Source: Echinometra lucunter
Taxonomy: Eukaryota > Echinodermata > Echinoidea > Camarodonta > Echinometridae
Direction of reading: 5' to 3'
Length of the DNA: 64,000 nucleotides
Assembly: GCA_029962745.1 (NCBI GenBank)
Contig: CM057157.1
Span: 29,503,277-29,567,276, forward strand
This document shows, piece by piece, positions 23,722-35,094 of this stretch. How positions within the stretch are numbered: position 1 is the stretch's first letter; the number at the start of each line of letters is the position of its first letter. Under the pieces are notes generated by a model. The model did not search any database, was not told where the DNA came from, and saw only the letters and a list, made by a program, of their open reading frames with translations. The position numbers and the translations under genes are program-made.

Positions 23722-23972
23722 AGTGTTTTTTTTTTTACTGCCAACCCGCAACAAAAGGAAGCAAATCTGTGGAATAAGTTTCTTAGCAAGTGAAGAAATA
23801 TGTCACTGTTTTATGAGGAAATCTCTGGGGTTGCTTCCTTTTGATATATCCATATTTCAGAAATTGGGGGTCATGTGTAAAGCATACCAAAAAGTACCTC
23901 ATATCAAGAAAAGGTCAATTAAGAAAAAAAAAAAAGAAAAACAGAGTTGCTTCCTTTTCACAGCAGTTTAGC

Positions 23973-24389
23973 TTAACCTATTCGTGACAGGAATTATTTA
24001 AAGCCTAATTTGATCAGCTTTTATTCTTCAAATTGGCAACACCAACATTTTTATTTTATTGCTACATTTTTCTTATATAACATCATGTATCTGAAATAAA
24101 TATAAATTGACAGAATGTATGATGAGAAATCATAAAGTTGCCAATTTGCAGGGGAAAACAGTAATTTTAACATTTTCATCGCATTGCCAATTTAAGGATT
24201 TTAATGCCTATTTTCCTTTAAAAAAATTTCAGCATCACACAACAAATATTGATGCAACCAAAATGGGCACAGTAAGTGTAGAACTTTTTGCTCTTTCTGC
24301 TCATGTATTTGGTATGATTTTTAGGGCTTTGCATCAAAAGTTATTAAACCAAACCACATAATGTGGACCCCCTGTCACGAATGAGTTAA
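23973..24389. mobile_element. piggyBac-like MITE copy e
   Basis: TTAA both sides, left terminus CCTATTCGTGACAG, right CTGTCACGAATGAG. Confidence 0.9.
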
Positions 24390-24592
24390 TGCACTTCACA
24401 CTAAGGTATAGTATCTTATAGCAAACAGAGGTAAGGAATACACATAGGTCCTTTTTTAATTGCTGCATTACTCATCCAATCTGTCCATTCATATACATGT
24501 AGAACACCAAAACTTCCAGTTGGTTTTTTACACCTTTTCTTCGTTTTGCTAATAGTTTTCTGTTGTTTACTTTTCACACCTTTTTTTTTTCG

Positions 24593-25080
24593 TTAAAGGG
24601 GGTACCCAATGCTGAAACAATGTTAGCTCATTTTAAAGAGCATGATTTTATTAGCAGAAAATCATCTGCCTTAAGTTTTTTAAAAAGTCGTGTGGCCAAG
24701 GAAACCCCCAAATGTGGTAAGATTTCAGGATATTTTTGACCCCTCAGCTGTGACCCAGTTTCAACTGGGTACCCACTTTTACGTCAAAATGAAGTCAAAG
24801 TGGGTACCTTGTTGCGCACTCCTAGCAAAATGCGTGCAAGGTACAATACACATTGTACAGTCTAGCGCGCAGCACAACTGCAATGCATGAAGCTGGGTAC
24901 CCACTTTTATGTCCTACCTCATACTCAAATTTTTTGGTCAACTCTTGACTTTTTATGAGAAAATTATCCAAAATGCATTGATTTCGATTGAGAATCATTA
25001 AATTTTAATGTTATTCTTCTTAGAGTTCTATTCTCGATCATATATCTATTCATTTTTTTACCATTGTGTAATCACTTTAA
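24593..25080. mobile_element. TTAA-flanked element, family GGGTACCC, copy 2
   Basis: Inverted relative to 5740-6229: starts TTAAAGGGGGTACCCAATG, ends TACCATTGTGTAATCACTTTAA. The length is nearly identical. Confidence 0.85.
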
Positions 25081-28000
25081 GGCTATTAATACTCCTATCA
25101 AACCAGTCAACCACTCACTGACATTTTTTAAAAATTGGTTTTTATCTCTGGAAATATTTGTGCAAATTTGGTATCAAGCAAAAGAGCTTATCAAGTCCTT
25201 TTGAGTGGCATTTCATTAGAAATGAAGTACATTTAGGCATAATTTTCTTTTCAAAAATCATTTTCATGCAAAATTTGACTTTTGGGTGGGCAAAGTGAGT
25301 CTATATCCAGTATTTGCGGTTATATTTCAGTCTCATTATTTTTCACAACCATTTCTGATTTGATTTTTGGCAATTGTTATAAATTTTGATGATAGGAACA
25401 AAGATGACTTATGCGAAGTTGACAGAAGTCAGTGAATATTTTCAAGCATATAATAATATCAGGATATATGAAAAAAAAAGACATCGTGTCATGTCCATGA
25501 TGCACAAGCTGTCATGGCTGAAATTTGACAAATCTGAAAGTTTTTGTTTTTGCTTTTGTTTTTTGTTTGTTTGTTTGTTTGTTTTGGAGAAGGTTTTTTT
25601 TTGGGGGGGGGTGGGAAGAGTTCCATGAGTATAATGTAGACAGAGTTCATAATCATACTCTATATTGAAACATAAATACATGATGTAGGAGACAATCAAA
25701 CTTGTAATTTGTCACTGAGTTATGAAAGAGCACAATGAACAAGATAGCTGCACATTATGGGCATGAGACTTATGTCCACTCTCAGACCCCTAGTGCATCA
25801 TCATCATCATCATCATTTATTCAGCTCGAGTTACAACAAGTCGGTGATGATTTTGAACATGTTAAAAACCATCACCGACTCCAGCTGAATACCCGAGTGC
25901 TGTTCGAGTTTCCAAGAGTAGAATACGAGCACGATGACTGTGTTACCAGTCATGCCGAGTTGCCCACGAGATTAGTATACCTGAAGGTGGTTAGTTACTG
26001 AGAGTTACAAAGAGTGCATCGCGAGCTTGTTACAAGTGGAGTGCAGAGTTGCGACGAGTTATTGCGAGTTATTGTCGCGAGTTATCCCAAGTTGCAAGAA
26101 GAGCTTTACGCGAGGTATTGCAAATACCTCTTTGAGGCAACTCTCCACAACTCGCCACTACTTGCCAATACAACTCGGCTAAGTGGGGACCCTACTTTAC
26201 AGTCAGCCCCTTCTCTCTTACGGGGGCCACTGACTATCAGGCCATGCTGACAAGACTGATCCCCGATGTCTTCCCAAGCCAAAATTAAAATTATTAAAAA
26301 GCTTTAAAATATTCAGCGAATTTAATATTTTTTTCCAACCTCATACCAAGGATCTTTGTTCCGTTCATCAATATGACCATCATGAGACCGATGCAATGTA
26401 TTAATGCTACGACCAAAGTTGATGCAACATTTTGAAAAAAGGGAGGTTACTTGAAAAGAAAGTCATGCTTAAATGTACTTCAGTCCTAGCCACAGGCGCA
26501 CAAGAAGTGCAATGTCAACATACAGCTAGAGGTGTTGCGTGCATGTCACGCCATATGTCAACGTTGTACTTGTGACTTCTCGCGTGCCTGTGGCCTAGAC
26601 TAGTTCATTAATTATGTCCACGATGTCAGAAGTCATCGCATTCAAATGATAATGATGCAAACATCGTAAGCACATTGTAAGGTAAGGCAAAACCCTCTTA
26701 TTCTCTCAAAAAATTCAATTTTCTTTAACTGGAAAAGTAGAATCTTGATTATTATGAGGTTATTAGTTGGTGTGGAATACTAGCAAACTCCGAAGGTAGT
26801 TTGCCAGAGCTAATCGTGCGTGAGAAAGGGTGATTTTAATGGCATTTTCGTTTTTGTTTACAAGGTTCTCTGCCCAGCTTAATGGATGCCTTGTAAAGCT
26901 TGCTGTAAAGGTCAGATATATTATGAACAGCATGCTCATACAGCTATTTCAGTCCTAGAAGCAAACTATCAAATGAAATAGGTGGACAAGTTCTTATGTT
27001 TCATACCAAAGTTATTGTGGCGGCACAAATAATTCTGGAGATATAGCCAATTTTACAACTGTTTCATCTTTGCAGGTGTGTTTACACAAGGCCTACCACA
27101 AACATAAGTCATTCTGTCTCTATTGAAAGAATATGATATAGCAATAACTCCCAAATGATGCCGAAGGAGTATCAGTTTCCAACCAAGTTCATACTAATGT
27201 CATACCAAAGACTTCAATCTAAATGACAAATGATCTGTAATTGGTTTCATATCTCTAGACAGGGTGTTATTTGACAATACATATTGGACTCGTTTGTAAA
27301 TATACCTTCAATGAGATGTGCAACCACCACATAGAGCAAAGACTAATTAGTGGCATTTAAATATTCCCTGACATATATGTACTTATGAGAAAAATTTTCA
27401 AAGATGCAATGCAATTCTTGGAAGTAAATGAGTACTTTCTACTTTGTGCATGATTTATTACAGTTTTGCACATGCATTCTGTAATCAAGCGGTGGTGTTT
27501 TTATATCCATTACAGTTTCAAAGAAACCGTCGTTACGATATCATTCCATCACCAACACTATGACAGAAAGGAATCTAAAGGAAACCAAAACCCTCAAGTA
27601 CGGTAGTTTTTGACAGATCAGCAAAAATTTGAACGAAATTGGACATTTTCTATATGACGTTTTTTGTACACTACCATAGCTGTTGATGACATCATTTTGT
27701 GGACAACTCTCCATATGTTTTGTACACACAGAATTAAACATTTTCATTTTTCTTAAGATTTGCACATTTTCTTAAGCCAAACTCAAGATAAATGTAGGAG
27801 TGTTTTCTCCACAACATATTTGAGAAAAGGCCGAAGAATATAAAAAATATCTTAAATTCTGCACATAAAATAGATTGAGAGCTGTCCACAAATGATATCA
27901 CCAAAAGCTACGGTAGCGTCCAAAACAGAAAGTTTCTTACAGGCATAACTTTCTTATTATGTGTCCAATTTCGGTGAATTTTCGGCTGATCTATTTTATT

Positions 28001-28157
28001 CTGTCTCAGCTTTGATTAAAGCAAGAGCGAACTGGCACCCCTGTATGGGATTTCGAAATAGTGCCCTCTAAGTCCTAAACTACTGATTTTGTCCCCTTTT
28101 TGCTCCCAGCATGCTCTATTCTGATCAATGAGAGCTTTATTTTTTTAGTAACATCTG
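25081..28157. other. Intron, no exon; GAGTT-rich patch at about 25825-26170
   Basis: Between the SAM exons. Poly-G and (GTTT)n tracts at 25550-25612. At 25825-26170 the word GAGTT with variants (CGAGTTGC, GAGTTAC, GAGTTATT) recurs and a short inverted pair (GTCGGTGATG / CATCACCGAC) occurs. 26260-28157 shows nothing I can name. Confidence 0.5.
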
Positions 28158-28572
28158 TTAACCCATTCGTGACAGAGGTCCACATTTTGTGGTTTGGCCT
28201 AATATCTTTTGATGCAAAGTCCTAAAAATCATACAAAATACATGAGCAGAAAGAGCAAAAAATTCTACACAAACTGTGCCCATTTTGGTTGCGTCAATAT
28301 TCGTTGTTTGATGCTAAAAATTTTCAAAGGAAAATAAGCACTAATATCCTTAAATTGGCAATGTGATAGAAAGTTTAAAATCACTGTTTTCCCCTGCAAA
28401 CTGGCAACTTTTTGACTTCCCATCATAATTTCTGTCAATTTATATTCATTTCAGATACATGACGTTTTCTAAGAAAAATGTAGCAATAAAATAAAAATGT
28501 TGGTGTTGCCAATTTGAAAAATAAAAGCTGATCAAATTAGGCTTTAAATAATTCCTGTCACGAATGGGTTAA
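28158..28572. mobile_element. piggyBac-like MITE copy f
   Basis: TTAA both sides with intact CCCATTCGTGACAG and CTGTCACGAATGGG; about 407 bp between target sites. Confidence 0.92.
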
Positions 28573-28832
28573 AATATATTTGTATTCATACTTAGGAAAT
28601 TCACAAGAAGCCACAAAGGATATAATGTTTCTAAGAGTCTCTGGTTTTGAGTAGCCGTAAGTTGGTGCTGTTGTAAGTACTTCATAATAAGGGTCAGTTC
28701 ACTGCTGCTTTAAAAAAAAAAATTATTTGATTTGAGGGTTTTAGTTTTGTTTAACCTGACAAATGCCATCTTAAATATCATGTTTAGACAAAACTATTTT
28801 CTGTATAAAGTTCAATCAAACATGTAGCATAC

Positions 28833-28967
28833 CTGTAGGAATTCTTCACTGAGGGTGATTAATTTTGCTCCTTCAATATTCTTAGCTCTGAAGAGTTCAC
28901 CATATCGGTACATGTTGGTTACTGCCATCCAATTTAGCACATCTTCCACTCCCCAGTAATCCACAAA
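28833..28967 (-). CDS. PIK3R1-like: p85 exon, SAM domain first part
   Basis: A 135-nt, phase 0/0 exon coding 45 residues (170-214). It begins FVDYWGVEDVLNWM and ends LITLSEEFLQ. The W-x-V-E-D-V-x-x-W start, a central YGELFRAKNIEG and the LITLSEEFL turn are typical of a SAM helical bundle, with the last helix in the next exon. SAM domains mediate protein-protein or oligomeric contacts; the partner here is unknown. Donor GTATGC, acceptor TTTGACAG. Confidence 0.9.
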
Positions 28968-29167
28968 CTGTCAAAACAACCATTTAGAAATAAAGAATTA
29001 GTTTCGAAAATTTTGAATTAGAAAGATTTGAGCAAGAGATACAGGAATGAAGGTGTACATATAACTACAGTGTCATAGCACGGTGGCATGAAGTTATTAT
29101 GGTATAGAGGCTGATGAGAAACAAATACAGATGATGCTCGGAAAACAAGAGATAGAGTTGAAGTCCA

Positions 29168-29492
29168 GGGGGGTGTTTCATAAAGCTGTTCATAAAGTTA
29201 TGAATAACTTTACGAACGACTTGAATATGGCAAGCCAAATGGGATTCTCAATCATTATAAATCGCATCAGCTAAAGGGGAAATATGCAAATATAGATTAA
29301 CATTACTCTTGTTTATAAACTTGTTTATTGCGAAAGATATTTTTTGCCACAATTTGATAGAGATTATGGGAAAAGCAGTCATACTTTGTTAAAATGTCAG
29401 GAAAAACTTTGGGCATCCAATTTGGCACTTCATATTCAAGTCATTCGTAAAGTCATGCGTAACTTTATGAACAGCTTTATGAAACACCTCCC
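29168..29492. mobile_element. Foldback element (GGGGGGTGTTTCATAAAGC)
   Basis: Left GGGGTGTTTCATAAAGCTGT, right ACAGCTTTATGAAACACCTCCC, with inner ACTTTACGAACGACTTGAA and TTCAAGTCATTCGTAAAGT style arms. About 325 bp. Confidence 0.8.
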
Positions 29493-29711
29493 AGTTTATC
29501 ATTAGAAGATGAATATGAAATAAATTCATTGTGTGCTCCAAATAAAGTTGCCCCAACTGGTATGGTTTTAGAAGTAAAAGTGTAAAAAATATCAGTTCCC
29601 TGGAGGCTAGGCAAAGAGGAACATAACAAATGACCAAACGCAACAGTGACTATAAGTGGCCTTATCTTACTGCAATAGCGCCCCTTAAAGTAAATTTGCA
29701 TCCGACTACAC

Positions 29712-30208
29712 TTAAAGGCATTGGCTAACTTTGTAAGTAGCTGATTTAAAAAATTCTCAAACTAAGATCAAACATGTGTATGAGTACTTGTATTTGTACT
29801 CAAAAACCCTGAAACCAACCATAGTTCGGAATGAAAAAAGTGTAAGTTAGACGTAAACGGCGATTTTTATTATCCTTCGTCTCACAAGATAATCACTAAG
29901 AGGACCACTTTGCTTGAATTTGAAAATGCCGTTATGTGCCTCCCGCAGCGTGATACGCCAATACACACAGTACGGTAAGGTGAGTCATACGCGCATGCGC
30001 ACTCCTTATGTCTATTCTGTGCAACCGCCCCTCGTATATTTTTCGAACATTGGTTCACATTTTTGATATTTAAAAATACTTCCTGCGGATATTATACTTT
30101 GAAACTTTCAGACAGGTATTTTTACACTATAACCCTTATGTTTATCCCATTTTCAAGTAACAAAACAAGATTTTTCAAAATCATAACAATGTTAACCAAT
30201 CTCTTTAA
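29712..30208. mobile_element. TTAA-flanked element, uninterrupted copy
   Basis: TTAAAGGCATTGGCTAAC at the left and GTTAACCAATCTCTTTAA at the right: TTAA target sites with inverted AAAG(G/T)CATTGG-like ends. The same element, inverted and carrying a large insertion, is at 37501-39183. Confidence 0.85.
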
Positions 30209-30388
30209 TAGTCAGGGGTCACTTATTTTCTCTTTGAAGACAGTATTCAAAATTTCAAATTCAACATTTTACTCACTAAACTAAGTTAATAACTGCATTA
30301 ATATGCAGGCAGTAATAAAAAAGAATACATTTCAAAAGACCGAACTATTTTTTTCTGGTTATAGTGCCCTTTTAAAGAAGAGTACTGA

Positions 30389-31094
30389 GAAGCTTAAGGC
30401 TTGTTCAGATATGACGTGGAAAACCCCCGCAGCAAACCCCCACGGTTTCTTTAGTGTTCACATATATGGCACGGTAAACCACGTTGCTTTATAATAATGA
30501 ACCCGCATTAACGCATCAACTCTCTAATAATAGAGAGTTTTGCCAAAAGTTGCGCAGGCAAACTCAAGACATCATATTCTGCGCTAACTTTTTAAGACTT
30601 TGATTGGTCCACAGCTGTCAGGAGGCAAAAAATATGCCTCTTGCCTCAGCGTTTTTTTTTTTTTTCCCCACCTCATATCCCATTTATTTTTACACAACCA
30701 CAGGGGGTTTACCACAGGGGTTTTCCGCTTCATAAGAAGCTTAAGGCTTGTTCAGATACGAAGTAGAAAACCCCCACGGTTTCTTTAGTACTCACATATG
30801 GCACGGTAAACCACGTCACTTTTGATAATGAACACACATTAACATATCAACGCTCAATAATAAAGACTTTTGGCAAAAGTTGCGCAGGCAAACTCAAGAC
30901 ATCATATTCTGCGGTAACTTATTACGACTTTGATTGGTCCATAGCTGTCAGGAGGAAGAAAATATGTCTCTTGCCTCAAAGTTTTTTGTTTTTTTTTTGG
31001 GGGGGGGGCCACCTCATATCCCATTCATTTTTACAAAAAAAACAAAAAAACAATGGGTTTACAACGGGGATTTTCTGCTTCACATCTGAACTGG
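30389..31094. mobile_element. Two adjacent copies of the TTCAGATATGA element
   Basis: Unit 1 at 30389-30738 and unit 2 at 30739-31094 share AAGGCTTGTTCAGATA, GGCACGGTAAACCACGT, GTTGCGCAGGCAAACTCAAG and TTTGATTGGTCCA. Ends are inverted (TTCAGATATG / CACATCTGAA). Unit 2 ends at intron position about +7 of the exon at 31101-31246. Confidence 0.8.
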
Positions 31095-31100
31095 ACTTAC

Positions 31101-31246
31101 CTCTTCCCTGAAAGGAGAGCTTTCTCCTGGTTGTAAGAACTGCTTCTCATACTTGTCAGCAAACGGCGCGCACATCTTATGAAACAGGTTGCGACAGTTG
31201 GGATACCTGACAGCTATCGCACCACTACCCCATATGTAGTCTTGAC
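31101..31246 (-). CDS. PIK3R1-like: p85 exon, degenerate C1-like zinc module continued
   Basis: A 146-nt exon, residues 121-169, phases 2 and 0, donor GTAAGT. Visible residues: C121 (split codon), Y135, C138, H143, C146 in a YPNCRNLFHKMC stretch, followed by a charged linker to residue 169. Spacing copies a C1 domain exactly, with Tyr in place of the third Cys (see findings). A mobile-element end starts about 7 nt inside the following intron. Confidence 0.9.
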
Positions 31247-32015
31247 CTGTAAACACAATGAATGGTCATGAATACATCTGAATGGACGAACATGTACAGG
31301 GATAACATCAACATCGGTTGTATTATTTATGTTTGCTCAATTGTTTTTCTTCTTTTACATGTATATCACTGTGTATTTTCTATGCCAAATAAAATAATAA
31401 TGAATAATAATAATAATTTTACTATCCTATGAATCTAGGTGAACATGTTTATTCCTACACATGCAGTGACCAGGGGTGTCGCTAGAGGGGGGTATGGGGG
31501 GTGTGACACCCCCCATTCAAAATTCTTGTCGGCAAATTCGTGATTGCTGTCGGCAAAAAAAGAAAAGAGAGAGAGAGAGAGAGAAAGGAGAGGGAAGAGG
31601 AAGGAGGAAAAAAGAAAAAAAAAGAGGAGTAAGGTACCGAAATAGAGTCATATTCAGCTTATTCGCTTGTGCATTTTGACGACGAAATAACACTGATACC
31701 ACGAAAGAGAGTGTATATTTTTCCTCGCTCAATGCGCTCGCTCGTATTATATTTAGATACAGGATGTTTTTGTTTCTAAAATGGCAAGTTGCGACAGCTT
31801 TCATACAGTATGAGAAGCCATATAAAGCAAAGTAACCTTCAGCGGTCATTAATATTGGTCATAAGAACCAGTCATTAGCAACTTTCACTGTTAGGCAAAA
31901 TAAAAGGCTGGTCACAGTGATAGATCTCAGAGAATCATTTGATTAGGATCCATATCACCATTCCATAAAGACAGCTACTGTATTTTAGTGTATGTGATAA
32001 TGAAGTTATACTTAC

Positions 32016-32075
32016 AATGTTGACAAAACTCAGGAGTGACGATCCCTTGATTTATCAACCCCTCTTTGACTTCAC
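32016..32075 (-). CDS. PIK3R1-like: p85 exon, start of degenerate C1-like module
   Basis: A 60-nt exon, residues 101 (split) to 121 (split), phases 2 in and 1 out, donor GTAAGT, acceptor TTGGCAG. It encodes a segment ending PEFCQH plus the first base of a Cys codon. Together with the next exon this makes a CxxC pair (C118, C121) that opens a C1-like finger. It is too short to call alone; support comes from phase continuity with the SH3 exon (G|GT making Gly) and with the next exon (T|GT making Cys). Confidence 0.85.
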
Positions 32076-32327
32076 CTGCCAATAAAAAGGGTTTCACATA
32101 TTAATCATCAATAAACTTATAAATCATAAATAATAAATCTATAAATCATAAATGGTTACAGTTTCAATACAGATATTTCACGTACTGTCTGCATGCAGAG
32201 GAGTAAGGCCCTGTTTACACAAAACGGCCCCGGCTCGGCCATGGTTTAGCTTTGGCCAAGCCCACTAGATTTGTGAAGCTTGGCCCAGCAATTTGTGCAT
32301 TTACAGTACACCAGGAACACAGCTGTG

Positions 32328-32519
32328 CAGGGGAAAAAATACACCGGGGCTCGGGGCGAATTCGCCCCCGAAATGCCAAAAAGAGCCCTGGAAAACTAAA
32401 AAAAGAGCCCCTGAAATTCTCATAGGCTCCAACGTAAACTGCAATTGAATGTAGAAAATTCGGGCGAGTGAGCTCAAAAAGTAGCTCCGGAAAAAAAAAA
32501 AAAAAAAAAAAATTCCCTG
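32328..32519. mobile_element. hAT-like MITE family 2, copy i
   Basis: CAGGGGAAAAAAT ... ATTCCCTG with 8-bp target duplication CAGCTGTG at 32320-32327 and 32520-32527. Internal GGCTCGGGGCGAATTCGCCC. Confidence 0.9.
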
Positions 32520-32585
32520 CAGCTGTGGCCACTTCAACATCCTTCCCACGTTCCAAGGTACATGTATATGTAGGAGTGCACCACA

Positions 32586-32730
32586 GGTCAGGGCTTAAAC
32601 TAATCCAAGGCCACCAAGGCCATGGCCGTGGATGCCCTTTTGATTGGCCTCAATGCCTCTCATTGAGGCCAATCAAAAGGGCATCCACGGCCATGGCCTT
32701 GGTGGCCTTGGATTAGTTTAAGCCCTGACC
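32586..32730. repeat. Perfect 70-bp inverted repeat with 5-nt loop
   Basis: Left arm begins GGTCAGGGCTTAAACTAATC, loop CCTCT, right arm ends GATTAGTTTAAGCCCTGACC. I find no mismatch across 70 bp. Contains GCCATGGCC and GATTGGCCTCAATG. Confidence 0.95.
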
Positions 32731-33328
32731 TTGGAGATTTTCTGTGCCCTTTCTAATTCTTCCTATTTATGCTGTAATATAGGAATGTGCCCTACAGAAA
32801 AGCGGCCTTGCCCTAAAATTACTGAAATTTAAGGCCTGACAGGTAAAACAAATCCTCAAGTACATGCACATGTAAGTTTCACTATAGAATTGACGTCATT
32901 GGCCCCATAATTGGCCCTACTCTGCGTTTACACCGAGACTGGCCACAGTCGAGACCACCTTCAGAGCTGGTCCAAATTGGTAACACAATTACATGTAGCC
33001 TTACAATTCAATTTTCATGTGTTTACATCGGGCCTAGGCCATAGCCTACTGCCACACACAAGGTAAAAAGTTAGATTCAAAAATCGATTTTCTAATTGTG
33101 ATAAGAATTTTGATTTTATTTTGTGGGGACAGAATAATCTCACTGCTAATTGCGATTCTGATTGCGGTCCAACTTGCAGTAAAAAGTGGTGTAAACAGGG
33201 TCTACGTTTCAATAAAACTCAGAATTAGTGAACAGCAGAATCTCCTAAAACTAACTAAATGTGAATGTATGATGATGTTCATATGTGTACATGTAATACA
33301 GGTTTCCTAAGAACTTTGGTAATATAAT

Positions 33329-34565
33329 AGGGGCATTCACACACAAGGTAAAAAGTTAGATTAAAAAATCTATTTTCTAATTGCGATTAGAATTTTGATG
33401 TTATTTTGTGTGGACAGAATAATCTCACTGATAACTGCGATTCTAATTGCGATCCAACTTGTAGTAAAAAGTGTGATTTTTCAGAATAATCGCGATTATT
33501 TGCCTTACGTTGTGCGTGTCAACAGAATCAAGATTCTAAAACCGTTTTTTTCTATCCCATCATTCTTTGCACGTGAACGTCCAACATCCAGTTTGTTTGC
33601 AATCGATGTGCTATGCATGCACTGCACGCTAGCTTGACGCCACTGATCTCGTATTGAGAGTAATCAAAGTATCAAATAAATGTTCGTTAGTAGATCTACA
33701 TGTAGTTTTCTGAGTTTGCTGCAGTAAATTTTTTGTTGATATGTGGTGGAAAGTATTTTTCCCCGTCAAGATAAGGCGCATTCACACAGAAGAGGAATTG
33801 AAATTTGAATCGCGATTCAAATTTCACTTTTACTACTACCGTTCACACGCAAGGAAAAATCGAAATTTGGATCGCGATTCCAATCACGATACGAATTCTG
33901 ATTTTGTTTTTGACCATTCACACACACACAAGGAAGCAATGGGAACAGTCAGGAGAGCCCACAAACTTCTCCGCTTAAACTTCTGTTATACACGTTCTGG
34001 ACGGGGGAAAATGCACATCGACAGGAGGGCTACAGAAAGTACAGCAACAACTCAATAATTAAATACTAAATAATTATGTACTACATACATGTAATTACAT
34101 CGCACACACGCAAAGAATGATGATAGATAAAACCGATTTTCTAATCGCGATTCCGTTCACACACACAACGCACAGCAAATAATTGCAATTATTCTGAAAA
34201 ATCGCACATGTGAGTTGAATCGCAATTAGAATTGCGATTATTAGTGAGATTATTCTGTCCACACACAAAATAAAAATCGATTTTCTAATCGCGATTAAAA
34301 AAAAAAAAATTGATTTTTGAATCTCACTTTTTAACTTGTGTGTGAACGCCCCTATAGTAAAAGAAGTTTAAGCAGAGAAGCTTGTGGGCTTTCCTGCCTA
34401 TTTTAGTTCCTTCCTCATGTGTGTCAATGGTGAAAAAAAAATTCAAATTGGAATCGCGATTCAAATTCAGATTTTTCCATGTGTGAACGGTGGCAATAAA
34501 ATTGAAATTTGGATCGCGATTTGAATCACGATTCAAATATCAATTCCTCTCTGTGTGTGAACCGC
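33329..34565. mobile_element. Two interleaved foldback elements (CATTCACACACAAGG)
   Basis: Pair A: GGGGCATTCACACACAAGGT at 33329 and CTTGTGTGTGAACGCCCC ending at 34354, arms rich in AATCGCGATT. Pair B: GCGCATTCACACAGAAGAGG at about 33777 and its complement ending about 34565. Order is A, B, A', B'. A partial A-type arm also lies at 33052-33200. Confidence 0.75.
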
Positions 34566-34730
34566 AAATTGTGAACTGTACATGACAATAAAAACTTTAG
34601 GTCACAGAGAGATTTTCAAAAAGGGTTTTGTCAAGCACCTGGCAACTGGAATCCATGTACAGTGTAAGCTGCTGATATAAAAAACAACTAAGTTTGGTTG
34701 CAGAGTTGTACATTCAATATTAGTGGCCAC

Positions 34731-35094
34731 CATGGTTCTCGCCAGTACATAACACCCATGGTTCCAATACCATGCGTAAAGGGTTTCAAACAAGGAAGAA
34801 CCATGTGTGAAATGGCTGCACCATGCGTGGCAACAAGGGTAAAAAAATATTGGAGTATATATTCCTAACAATAATGATAAATGTCACTGATTATCTTGCT
34901 TTTTGGCAATGTATTTTTACTTTTATGCCATTAGTAGACAACTCCTGCATTACCAAGAAGTATTTTTCATCCTTTTACTATAGCATATACTGCCGCCACA
35001 CCTAACTTTAGGTGTTATTCCGTAAAACTTCCGAAACTTCCACGCTTTGCGCAGAGTGGGTACCGTGTGTGGATTTTTTTCTAGTGAGAACCCT
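34731..35094. mobile_element. hAT-like MITE family 1, copy 1
   Basis: CATGGTTCTC ... GAGAACCCTG; flanks GTGGCCAC and GTGGCTAC are an 8-bp duplication with one mismatch. Confidence 0.9.
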
